Shown here in pieces: positions 8,667-17,204 of a DNA stretch of 64,000 nt. Each line of letters begins with the position of its first letter. Positions within the stretch are counted from its first letter, which is position 1. The notes below the pieces were generated by a model. That model made no database searches. It was not told the DNA's origin and was given only the letters and a program-made list of their open reading frames with translations. Source of the DNA: a virus; the IMG/VR virus record IMGVR_UViG_3300050343_000258, positions 30,596 to 94,595 of that record, one strand, 5' to 3'. Both the position numbers and the translations under genes were made by a program.

Positions 8667-9998
8667 ATGAAGTTTAATCAAATCATAAAAAGTATTATAG
8701 TAGAACAGGGTCGTTACGAGATTCTGAAGAAGACTTATACTCAACCTAAAAAGAAAGGTGAGAAAGTTAAGCCAGCAAAGATGTCACTTGAACAACTTAA
8801 TAAAATGGTGATGACTGACCCAACCACTCGTAGAGATGGTGATAATATCAAAAAGGCGGGTAAATATGTAAATTGGATTATTAAACAATTTTTACAAATT
8901 GAACCGAATATTGAGGCGTCATATGGAACTCCACAATTTAAAAAAGAATTTAAAGAAAAAACAGATTTATTTTTTGAAGATTTATACAAAACAACTGATG
9001 ACCTTATTAAGTTTGATAGGTTCAAATCTCAAATTGATGATGAATTAAGAGATATTAATAAATTAACTATTGATAGTTTATTTAATACTGTTAAAGATTT
9101 TAGTTTAGAGAAAGCGAGTACCACTAAGGCTGAACGAAAAGAAATGAAAGTTCATCCGGGTGCTGAATTGGTATACTCAGGTAGTAAATATGACGTTTAC
9201 ATGATTGAAGACCAAGGGGATTTAGGTAAAGAAGCGGCATGTTTTTATGGTGGTCAAAATAAAGAGACAAGATGGTGTACATCAGCACCTGGATTATCAT
9301 ACTTTAATACATACATTAAACAAGGACCACTTTATGTTTTAGTTGATAAGACCGATACGGAAGTGGGTGATATATCAGGGTTACCTAAACACAGGTACCA
9401 ATTTCACTTCCCTAGTAACCAATTTATGGATGTTAATGATAGACAAATCAATTTAGTTGATTTTTTATTAGGTGAGGAAGAAGGTTTGAAACAATTCTTT
9501 AAACCTGAGTTTATGAAAGGACTATCTAATGCTGATGGTACAGAAATTTCGGTAGAGTACCCTAGAGATGCTGCATCTAAATTTATTGCTTTATATGGTT
9601 TTGATAAGTTCTTTGACGATTTACCAAACAACTTAGGTAGATTAGACTTTATTAAAACAAGTGGTAGCAGTAGATACGGGCAGGAATCCGCAAAAGATTT
9701 AAATATAAAGATACCAAGTAGTATCGGTAGGTTTAAAAACATGTATGCTTTACACCTTGATGGAATATTAGATGAATTACCATCAGAAATCTCAAACTTA
9801 GAGGACTTGATGTTCTTATCTTTACCTAATAATAAAAACTTAAAGTCATTACCAAAAGAGATGGCTGAAAAAAATGGTAATGATTATAAGATGAAAAATT
9901 TAGCGGTTATTACATTGGCAGGGTCTAATCCTAATATTGAAATACCTGAAGAAGTTCAAAAAATGATTGAAGACAAAGGTATTAAAGTTTTCAAATAA
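8667..9998 (+). CDS. WCT-family protein with leucine-rich repeats and [LI]xE N-terminus
   Basis: A 443-residue protein in three parts. Residues 1-13 (MKFNQIIKSIIVE) resemble a T4 capsid-targeting peptide ending in I-V-E. Residues about 60-260 share a domain with the proteins at 34859 and 36478: a Y-V-N-W helix, a (K/R)-D-I-N core, then A-C-F-Y-G-G, T-R-W-C-T-S and G-P-L-Y. Residues about 350-440 are leucine-rich repeats with the LPxxIxxLxxLxxLxLxxN pattern. I do not know a name or function for the WCT domain. The combination suggests a protein packed in the head and delivered to the host, with the repeats as a binding surface; that is inference. Confidence 0.7.
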   Translation: MKFNQIIKSIIVEQGRYEILKKTYTQPKKKGEKVKPAKMSLEQLNKMVMTDPTTRRDGDNIKKAGKYVNWIIKQFLQIEPNIEASYGTPQFKKEFKEKTDLFFEDLYKTTDDLIKFDRFKSQIDDELRDINKLTIDSLFNTVKDFSLEKASTTKAERKEMKVHPGAELVYSGSKYDVYMIEDQGDLGKEAACFYGGQNKETRWCTSAPGLSYFNTYIKQGPLYVLVDKTDTEVGDISGLPKHRYQFHFPSNQFMDVNDRQINLVDFLLGEEEGLKQFFKPEFMKGLSNADGTEISVEYPRDAASKFIALYGFDKFFDDLPNNLGRLDFIKTSGSSRYGQESAKDLNIKIPSSIGRFKNMYALHLDGILDELPSEISNLEDLMFLSLPNNKNLKSLPKEMAEKNGNDYKMKNLAVITLAGSNPNIEIPEEVQKMIEDKGIKVFK

Positions 9999-10034
9999 TC
10001 TATTGAAAAACTTTAAAATTTGTAGTTAATTTTT

Positions 10035-10244
10035 ATGATTGGTAAAAAACATTTTATGATCAGTAACGTAGATATTGAAATATATTTTTCACAGTTTAAA
10101 ACCTTCTTTTTAGAAAATCCAACTGAACTTATAAAGTTAATTGGTAATGCATCTGAACGAGATTTTTTTAACGAGGTAGGTATATTACTATTCATGATAA
10201 CCACGATAGTGGTGATGAATTACAACTCACACACAAACAAATAA
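10035..10244 (+). CDS. Small hypothetical protein with C-terminal hydrophobic segment
   Basis: A 69-residue frame with a helical N-terminal half and a hydrophobic stretch (VGILLFMITTIVVM) near the end that could be a membrane helix. No family recognised. An opposite-strand frame covers the same bases, but this one has the more protein-like composition. Confidence 0.4.
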   Translation: MIGKKHFMISNVDIEIYFSQFKTFFLENPTELIKLIGNASERDFFNEVGILLFMITTIVVMNYNSHTNK

Positions 10245-10426
10245 TGAGACATTGTTATCAAACTAAATAAAATTATAGAAGTTGATAATTCATATTCTGA
10301 TAGTCAAATATTTCAAAAAACTAAATTTGGAATGTTTTGTTTAAACTAATAACCCCTATTTATCCCTTTATTTATTTGTTTAATGATTTATTTTCTAAAT
10401 GAAATAAACAACTAATTAATTAATCA
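10245..10426. other. AT-rich intergenic stretch
   Basis: No gene, terminator or clear promoter can be supported here; the stretch lies immediately before the collagen glycosyltransferase gene. Confidence 0.3.
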
Positions 10427-11863
10427 GTGTATTTTAGAGATAATAATTATAGTGATGGTATTGACAAATTTATGGTCATTACTGTTGCTACAGAAGAAAA
10501 CGAAGAATTAGTCCGTTTTAGGGAGTCTTGTCATCATCATGATATACCATATAAAATTTTAGGGTTAGGTCAAGAATGGACAGGTGGTGAAGCCAAAAAT
10601 GGGGTCCTACTTAAACCAGGTGGTTCACAAAAAATAAATTTACTTAAAGAAGAGTTATTGGATTATCCTGATTTAGGTAATCATATTATACTTTTTACTG
10701 ACTCATATGATGTTATTATTAATGGTTCATCAGAAGAGATAGTTAGTAGGTTTAGAAAGATGGAATCACCTATAGTATTCTCAGCTGAAAAAACATGTTG
10801 GCCAGATGAAAGTTTAAAAAGAAATACCCAAAATCTTCCTACGGACTATAAATATTTAAATTCAGGTGGGTTTATTGGTTACGGTGACCACATATCAAAG
10901 ATTAGTTAATAAAGTTTCGGTTAATAATGAATACGATGACCAAGTTATATTATACTGAAAGGTTTTTTGAGGACCTAAAAGGTAATAAAGACACTATATT
11001 AGATTATAACCAATTCTTATTTCAAACGATGAATGAATCTTTAGAAGATATTATTGTTGAAGGACGGTAAAATTAAAAATACTGTAACTAATGAGTCACC
11101 ACTAATAATACATGCAAATGGTGGTAGTGTAGTAAAAAATACTTTAAATGATTACTATGAAAAAATATTTGATAAAAGGGTTATAAAATCTTTCACTCCT
11201 AATAATGATAAAATCAAAAAATATACGAATGAATCTGATATATTAATTGGTTTATTTTTAGATGAGAAAGTGTCTAGATATTAATCAAACTTTTGACCAC
11301 ATCAGGTTTTTGAATTACCCAAAAGATAAGACTTCATTTCACATAATTTATGGGGATAGTAAACATGATTAGTAAAGTTAATATGTTCAAAGAAAAGTAT
11401 TCTGATATATTTAAAAGTTTTAAAATAACACGTACCAATAGTAATAAAATTATATCAAGAAAGAATTTTCTTATTGAATCCTATGACGAGGCTGACTATG
11501 TCATTATGATGGAGTCTAACCATATATTTAGAAATATTAAATCTATTCAACTACTAATTAATGAATGTAAGGGAATTATTCGGACCAATGATTAATAAGG
11601 AGGGTAGTGAATGGGTTAATTTTGAATCTAAAAATAAAAAAGAATATCAAAAATATATTAAGAAGGGTATTTGGGATGTTGATACAATATATGGTATTCA
11701 TATAATAAAAAATGATTTAATACCATTTAGTGTTAGTTCGCTTTACATGGATAGTAAAAATTATAGTTACGATGATTGGGATATATTAATGTGTGATAAC
11801 CTAAATAAACAAGGTTATCAAATACAAATATCGAATACTAATTACTACGGAGGAATAATTTAA
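10427..11863 (+). CDS. PLOD/LH3-like collagen glycosyltransferase (GT and AC domains), broken by indels
   Basis: Four collinear fragments make one protein of about 470 residues that follows animal procollagen lysyl hydroxylase/glycosyltransferases (PLOD, LH3) through the GT and accessory domains and stops where their hydroxylase domain would begin. Landmarks in order: TVATEENEELVRF; LGLGQEWTGG; GGSQK; FTDSYDV with the Asp-x-x-Asp metal site; FSAEKTCWPD; KYLNSGGFIGY; DDQVILY; IIHANG; and in the accessory domain WVNF, KKGIWDV and a C-terminal NTNYYGG. LH3 and mimivirus L230 attach sugars to hydroxylysine in collagen. Frame changes near 10905, 10955, 11060, 11280, 11350 and 11575 look like sequencing indels. 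The start is GTG 10427 or ATG 10472. The target is inferred to be the collagen-like fibres at 20-33 kb. Confidence 0.8.
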
Positions 11864-11876
11864 TTCCTCTTTTTTT
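11850..11876 (+). terminator. Rho-independent terminator after the glycosyltransferase
   Basis: Stem GAGGAAT / ATTCCTC with a six-base loop, followed by seven T. The stop codon of the gene lies inside the loop region. Confidence 0.75.
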
Positions 11877-11892
11877 ATTCCTTTATTTTAAC

Positions 11893-11900
11893 TACATTTG
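11893..11900 (+). promoter_or_regulatory. Bacteroidota-type -7 element TACATTTG
   Basis: TAnnTTTG match just before the GTG start at 11905; no clear TTG element lies at the expected distance. Confidence 0.4.
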
Positions 11901-11904
11901 TGTT

Positions 11905-13594
11905 GTGGATAAAAAGACATTACATTATAAAAAAGTTATCGACACGTATTTGGTTACTAAATACCATACGTGTAATGAGATAGGTGATAATACTGTCATA
12001 GAATACGTTAAAAGATTAAATGAAAATAAATACGGGTATTGGAAAGAATTAGAAACTGATAAAGTTTCTGAGGAAGAATTCAAATCTAATTATGGTAATA
12101 CGTATCTAAGGTTAGTTCAGAAAAAGTAACTATAGTTGTTGAAGAGTATCCTAATAAAATTTCATGTAAGGTATATCAAACGGAAAGAATTAGACGAGTT
12201 GGGTCATCTTACTTCAGGGTTCGAAAATACCTTACCTACATAACATATAATTTTAAATACAATAATTTTTATTCGGGTACTATAAGTAAAAAAAATAAAA
12301 AAATATTAAGTAAAAAAGTTAGAGTTAACGACTTCACCGGTCATGTTTTCAGTTCTTTAAATTTAGAAATAAGGAGACATTTAAGAGATAACGAATTACG
12401 TAACAATAACTTTTCTAAAAGAGTCCCTAAAGAAAACTCAAAACTTTCATGGCAGGTTACAAAGGAAAATATAGCGATAGGTGTGAGCACTCTAACGATA
12501 TTATGGATATTTTTTTAAGTAGAATTAAAGAAAGATGTTATGTCAATAAAGATATAAGAGGTAAAGATTATGAGGTTAAATTTTTCCAACTATATTTGGA
12601 GACCAATAAATTTAAATACCCTAATAACTATAGAGAATATGTTCAGTTATCGATACCTAAAAAATTATTAAGAAAACAAACCAATTTAGTTTCTTTATAT
12701 ATGAATGTTAATGAATTAAATGGTAGAAAAATTCGTAAGATTTTAAATGTCGGTCATGATTTAGATTTTGAAGTCTTAAATAAAGTGTATACTTTACTTG
12801 GTGTGGATTACTTTAACAAAGTTAATAGTAGCGTATTTGTTAAAAGTAATCTTCATTTTTCCTCAAACTTTAAAGTTGAAAAAGTCAATTTAGAGACGAG
12901 TAATTTTCATAAACAAAATATTGTTAATGTTTTAAATAACGGATTAAACCTACATTCACTTATCGAACACTTTAACATGGTTAAAGAATTAGAAGATAAA
13001 CACGGACATAAGTTTAAAGTTAAATTTAAAGATATTGAACAATTTAATAATGAACACTATGATGTGTCTGAACTACTACAATCGTATAGAAAAGGTGTTG
13101 TCACTAGATATTATGGGGACGGAGTTGTAAGTTTAATTGAAGGTAGCGTTACCGATTTAGTTGGTGTTGAATATTACCCTAAAGTATTAATGACTACCAA
13201 CGATTACAATGAAGAATCGCAAACTCAAAATAATTGCGTTAGAACTTATGTTGAAAACCCAAATAATATTATTATTTCATTGAGGGTTGGTAGTGAAGAT
13301 AGTAAAGTACGGGCTACGATAGAATATCGATTTATCGGTAACACATTAAAAAGGGTACAATCACTTGGCGGTAAAAATAGTAAATTAACTACTATGTGGG
13401 ACACAACGTTAGAGATTTTAGATGATAAGATAAATTCACTATATCGAAGTGATATATTAAAAACACCTGAACTTTCTAAAGTTTATAGAAGTGGTAGGGT
13501 TATAACCAGAAAGTCTAAATACGATGGAGTTATTCTTAGGTGGGATAATGAAGATGAAATTAATGACACAGTTAATATCGATTTACCATTTTAA
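11905..13594 (+). CDS. PcfJ-like protein, two frameshifts
   Basis: The frames at 11905-12129, 12126-12440 and 12449-13594 read as one protein of about 560 residues when one-base indels near 12123 (A5 run) and 12445 are allowed. The C-terminal third has the PcfJ-like pattern: QNNCVRTYV, then a strand with Ile-Ile-Ser-Leu-Arg, R-A-T-I-E-Y, and Q-S-L-G-G-K-N. PcfJ was first described on conjugative plasmids and is common in phages; its function is not established. A GTG at 11905 is used because it follows a TACATTTG element. A strong terminator follows. Confidence 0.6.
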
Positions 13595-13608
13595 GGTAAA
13601 AAAAATTA

Positions 13609-13635
13609 AGAGGTAGGTTGACTACCTCTTTTTTT
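13609..13635 (+). terminator. Rho-independent terminator
   Basis: Stem AGAGGTAG / CTACCTCT with a five-base loop and a T7 tail. Confidence 0.8.
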
Positions 13636-13680
13636 ATGATTATAATTTAGTGAGTTAAATTAAATCTAATAAATAAAAAT

Positions 13681-14055
13681 ATGTCAGAAAAAATTTATGT
13701 CCGTAAAATTGAGACTTGGACAATCTCATCAGCAAGTAAACCTATTGAGGTTAACGTAGATGCATTAAGAAAGTGTGTACCACCATATGAAGGTGATTCA
13801 GAACAAGAATTGGTAAACTATCTACAAAACGAAGTGTGGAATGAATACGAATTCTATGAGAATGAAACTAATAAAGAAGTTTATGGTGAGGATGCCGTAT
13901 ATGATTTATGTATGGAAGAAGCTTATGTTGAAAATGAGTTCTTCGATTCTCGTACTAAGGGATGTGATGAATCTATTCAAGTAGGTGTACCAAATGAAGA
14001 GTGGACAAAGACCGGTGGATTTCAAGCATTGGCATACGGAGAAAACGAATATTAA
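13681..14055 (+). CDS. Hypothetical acidic protein, 124 aa
   Basis: Acidic and soluble, ending in GENEY, with many Glu, Tyr and Val residues. No family recognised. It is the first gene of a compact run through to the glutaredoxin at 19.2 kb and may be the lead gene of that operon. Confidence 0.6.
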   Translation: MSEKIYVRKIETWTISSASKPIEVNVDALRKCVPPYEGDSEQELVNYLQNEVWNEYEFYENETNKEVYGEDAVYDLCMEEAYVENEFFDSRTKGCDESIQVGVPNEEWTKTGGFQALAYGENEY

Positions 14056-14059
14056 AAAA

Positions 14060-14248
14060 ATGATAAAAATGAAAAAGATAAGTAAATTTTTTCAGAGCTG
14101 GTACCCAGTAATCTTTGCATTTATGTGTCTACTATATTCGGTAGGTTTAGGATTGGCTGGTTACACAGAAGAGGCCCAATACTCAGCGCATTGGCCAGGA
14201 ACTATCCTCCTATTTGCGATAGTAATCAGACAAAGACGTACAACATGA
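14060..14248 (+). CDS. Small membrane protein
   Basis: A 62-residue protein with hydrophobic segments at about residues 14-34 and 45-56 around an Ala-His-Trp-Pro-Gly turn. It starts at ATG 14060, five bases after the previous stop, and overlaps the next gene by ATGA. Confidence 0.55.
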   Translation: MIKMKKISKFFQSWYPVIFAFMCLLYSVGLGLAGYTEEAQYSAHWPGTILLFAIVIRQRRTT

Positions 14249-14523
14249 ATTTAGCATTCTTTATAGTTGGTGGAGTTATTTTTGGGGCTTATATCTACTT
14301 TACAATTTGGAATATATTCTACGGGGCTAGAAAACAAAGAGAAGAAAACTACCCTAATTATTACGATAGACATGGTCAAATGGTAGAACCTAAGGGGGAT
14401 GAAATGGACATGGACGGAATGGGTAACTTTAGTCGGTTTCCTAATACTAAGTCAACTAATAAACATAGGGTAAATAAAATGGATAGAGATTGGAAAAGTC
14501 GCCGAAAAGAAAAGGTGAGCTAA
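14245..14523 (+). CDS. Single-pass membrane protein with charged tail
   Basis: The ATGA overlap sets the start at 14245, giving 92 residues. A transmembrane helix at residues 3-26 is followed by a basic and Asp/Met-rich cytoplasmic tail ending in SRRKEK. Function unknown. Confidence 0.55.
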   Translation: MNLAFFIVGGVIFGAYIYFTIWNIFYGARKQREENYPNYYDRHGQMVEPKGDEMDMDGMGNFSRFPNTKSTNKHRVNKMDRDWKSRRKEKVS

Positions 14524-14568
14524 AATGTCTAAACAAGAATAAACGAATAATAATAAATAAAAAAGAAA

Positions 14569-14772
14569 ATGGCAAAACTAAGAAGAAAAGTGATTATCAC
14601 AACAGTTCGTTGGGAAGACACAGAAGAATTAACAGAGGACCAAGTTAAGAGATGGAAAAGTGGAGATGATGACCTCCAAGATGAAGTTCATGATGAAGTA
14701 GTGGATGATTTTGATTTGGTAAGAGATAAAGTATTAGAGGACACCGAGTGGCCTGAATTAATAGAAGAATAA
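14569..14772 (+). CDS. Small acidic hypothetical protein
   Basis: A 67-residue protein with a basic N-terminus (MAKLRRK) and a very acidic remainder. No family recognised. It precedes the Api92-like gene by four bases. Confidence 0.55.
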   Translation: MAKLRRKVIITTVRWEDTEELTEDQVKRWKSGDDDLQDEVHDEVVDDFDLVRDKVLEDTEWPELIEE

Positions 14773-14776
14773 AGAT

Positions 14777-15376
14777 ATGGCAAATAATTTAAAAAGTTTT
14801 GTTACCATTAAAGGTAACGATGAGTCAATTAAACTAATTGATTCAATGGTAGATAATGTTAATAATAATGATAGTGACAGTCCTATTACCGCATTCGCAA
14901 CAGCATTTTATAATGATGTTGAATTAACTGAAGACCGTAGTGTCTTAAACACATGGTCTAATGAAAATTTAGGTTCTAAATGGACCACATTGTATGATGT
15001 TCAAAACGATGGGGAGTTTTCTATTGAATCTGCTTGGTATCCACCAAAACAATTTTTCATCCATCTATATAACCTGTGTGTTACATTAGATGAGAATGTA
15101 GAAATTGAAGTGACATACGAAGATGAAACTTACAGTCCGATTGGTGCAATTGTGATTAAAAAAGATAGAGATGGTACACCATGTATTTGGGAAGAAGAAG
15201 ACAATGATATTGAAAATCCGCTTGAGGATATGGATTGGGATGATGAAAAGTACGATGATGTATCTCAAGAATTCTATGAGAGTCTATATGAAAATCAACA
15301 ATCTCTATTGGGGTTATGTCACGAGTTAGTAATAACTGATGGTGAACCAATTGAAGAATTAACAGAAACAGAATAA
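14777..15376 (+). CDS. DUF1281/Api92-like ferredoxin-fold domain protein
   Basis: The stretch from about residue 45 to 115 has the pattern of DUF1281/Api92-like proteins: N-T-W-x-x-E-N-L-G-S-K-W, then S-A-W-Y-P-P, then a strand with V-T-Y-E-D-E. These domains occur on plasmids and phages; no activity is known. The N-terminus is Asn/Asp-rich and the C-terminus acidic. It ends two bases before the glutamine synthetase gene, in the same operon. Confidence 0.6.
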   Translation: MANNLKSFVTIKGNDESIKLIDSMVDNVNNNDSDSPITAFATAFYNDVELTEDRSVLNTWSNENLGSKWTTLYDVQNDGEFSIESAWYPPKQFFIHLYNLCVTLDENVEIEVTYEDETYSPIGAIVIKKDRDGTPCIWEEEDNDIENPLEDMDWDDEKYDDVSQEFYESLYENQQSLLGLCHELVITDGEPIEELTETE

Positions 15377-15377
15377 T

Positions 15378-16514
15378 ATGAAGATAAAGTTAGAATATAT
15401 ATGGTTGGACGGGTATAGTCCTGAACCAAACCTAAGAAGTAAGGTAAAAGTAGTAGACGCTAAATTACATGAAGTAAAAGGTAAGAAATTACATGGAGTT
15501 TCATTAAATGATTGCCCTCAATGGGGATTTGATGGTTCTTCCACTAAACAAGCTGAAGGTAATTTTTCAGACTGTACTTTAAATCCTGTTAGGTTATATC
15601 CTAACCCACTTAATAAAGGTGTGTTGGATTCTTATCTTGTTTTTTGTGAGGTACTCAATCCTGACGGCTCACCACACGACTCAAACACGAGAGCACTAAT
15701 AGGTGATGAAAACGAAACTAATTTATGGTTTGGATTTGAACAAGAATATACTATTATGAAAGATGGAAAACCGATTGGTTTCCCTAAAGATGGTTTTCCT
15801 GAACCACAAGGTAAATACTATTGTGGTGTGGGTAATGGTCAAGTTAATGGTAGACTTTTTGTTGAGCAACATATGGAAAATTGTATCATGGCGGGAATTG
15901 AGGTTACAGGTACAAATGCTGAGGTAATGTTAGGTCAATGGGAATATCAAGTACTAGGTAAAGGTAAATTAAAGTCAGGTGATGACTTGTGGATATCAAG
16001 ATACATATTAAATCAAATGTCTGAGGACTATGGATTTAATATTGAATATCACCCTAAACCTGTTACTGGTGATTGGAATGGTTCTGGATTACATTGTAAT
16101 TTCTCAAATACAAAAATGAGAGAAGAAGGTGGAAAGCAATATTTTGATGCTATATTTAAGACGTTTGAATCGAGACATATGGAACATATTAAGTGTTATG
16201 GTTCGTCTAATGATATGAGATTAACCGGTGACCACGAAACACAATCAATTCATAAATTTAGTTGGGGTGTTTCTGACCGAGGAGCGTCAATTAGAGTCCC
16301 AATATCGACTGAAAAAGAATGGAAAGGATATGTTGAAGATAGAAGACCAGCATCAAATGCTGACCCTTACCGAATAATTAATATTATTGATGAATCTATT
16401 AACCACGCGGAAGAGTTGTATAAAACTCTACACAATATGTATAGTGATGTAAAAGTAAGTGATGAAGTTAAAGAAATGGTTTTGACTGAACCGTTAGATA
16501 GGGATGTTGAGTAA
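15378..16514 (+). CDS. glnII: Glutamine synthetase, type II (eukaryote-like GSII)
   Basis: A 378-residue protein with the full set of GSII landmarks: WGFDGSSTKQA, FGFEQEYT (metal-binding Glu residues), GTNAEVMLGQWEYQ, GDWNGSGLHCN, DRGASIRVP and EDRRPASNADPYR. The length fits GSII (about 350-370) and not the larger bacterial GSI or GSIII. The enzyme makes glutamine from glutamate, ammonia and ATP. It lies in an operon with thioredoxin, a carbamoyltransferase and glutaredoxin. In a phage it would be an auxiliary metabolic gene that raises amide nitrogen for nucleotide or amino-sugar synthesis; that use is inference. All catalytic motifs are intact and no indel interrupts the gene. Confidence 0.92.
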   Translation: MKIKLEYIWLDGYSPEPNLRSKVKVVDAKLHEVKGKKLHGVSLNDCPQWGFDGSSTKQAEGNFSDCTLNPVRLYPNPLNKGVLDSYLVFCEVLNPDGSPHDSNTRALIGDENETNLWFGFEQEYTIMKDGKPIGFPKDGFPEPQGKYYCGVGNGQVNGRLFVEQHMENCIMAGIEVTGTNAEVMLGQWEYQVLGKGKLKSGDDLWISRYILNQMSEDYGFNIEYHPKPVTGDWNGSGLHCNFSNTKMREEGGKQYFDAIFKTFESRHMEHIKCYGSSNDMRLTGDHETQSIHKFSWGVSDRGASIRVPISTEKEWKGYVEDRRPASNADPYRIINIIDESINHAEELYKTLHNMYSDVKVSDEVKEMVLTEPLDRDVE

Positions 16515-16882
16515 TGGAAAATAATAACCAAAATAATAAAGAAGAGTATCTTTTACCTAAAGAAGTATTAACTCACGTTAATAATCTAATTGGTAAAGGT
16601 GCTCATACTTTATCAACAGTTATTGAAACTGAGTTTTACACTCATGAGGCTTTAAACCGAATGTTAGAAAAAAATGAGATTATTTGGTCACACAAATTAT
16701 TTAATGGTGGTCAAGTAATATTAAAGGAAGGACTTATAAGGTTTTCGGAAACTTTTAATTACTTATATTTCATTAAAAGGAAGGACGAAAATACTTATAA
16801 GTTCTATACGATTTGTAAAGAAGAATCATCAGACGGTATGATTTTCTTTTTAAGAAGTTATAAAAATTTAAAAACAATATAA
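16514..16882 (+). CDS. Hypothetical protein, 122 aa
   Basis: It starts in overlap with the stop of the glutamine synthetase gene (TAATG). The N-terminus is Asn-rich and the rest is mixed alpha/beta. No family is recognised. Its position between glutamine synthetase and thioredoxin only shows co-transcription. Confidence 0.6.
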   Translation: MENNNQNNKEEYLLPKEVLTHVNNLIGKGAHTLSTVIETEFYTHEALNRMLEKNEIIWSHKLFNGGQVILKEGLIRFSETFNYLYFIKRKDENTYKFYTICKEESSDGMIFFLRSYKNLKTI

Positions 16883-16883
16883 G

Positions 16884-17204
16884 ATGAGAATATTAAACTC
16901 GGAAGAATTACAGGAAAAAATTAATAGTGGTGAAAAATTTATAGTAGATATGTATGCTGATTGGTGTGGACCATGTAGAATGTTATCAAGAATAATTGAA
17001 AGTGTAGATAAGAAAATGACAAGTGAAGGTCATCAAGTTAATCTATATAAATTTAACATTGAGTCTGATAATCAAATGTCTGCAAAATTAGGTGTTCGTT
17101 CAATACCTGCATTGTTGGCTTTCAACGAAGGTAAAAATGTTGAAACAAAAATAGGTTTAGTTCAAGAGAATCAAATAATTGAAATGGCAAACAATATATT
17201 GTAG
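16884..17204 (+). CDS. trxA: Thioredoxin
   Basis: A 106-residue protein with the canonical D-W-C-G-P-C active site at about residues 26-31 and the cis-proline loop R-S-I-P-A near residue 74, both in the expected spacing. Length matches single-domain thioredoxins. It would reduce disulfides in the host cytoplasm, for example on ribonucleotide reductase; in T7-type phages host thioredoxin also serves the polymerase, but nothing here shows such a link. No signal peptide. Confidence 0.92.
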   Translation: MRILNSEELQEKINSGEKFIVDMYADWCGPCRMLSRIIESVDKKMTSEGHQVNLYKFNIESDNQMSAKLGVRSIPALLAFNEGKNVETKIGLVQENQIIEMANNIL

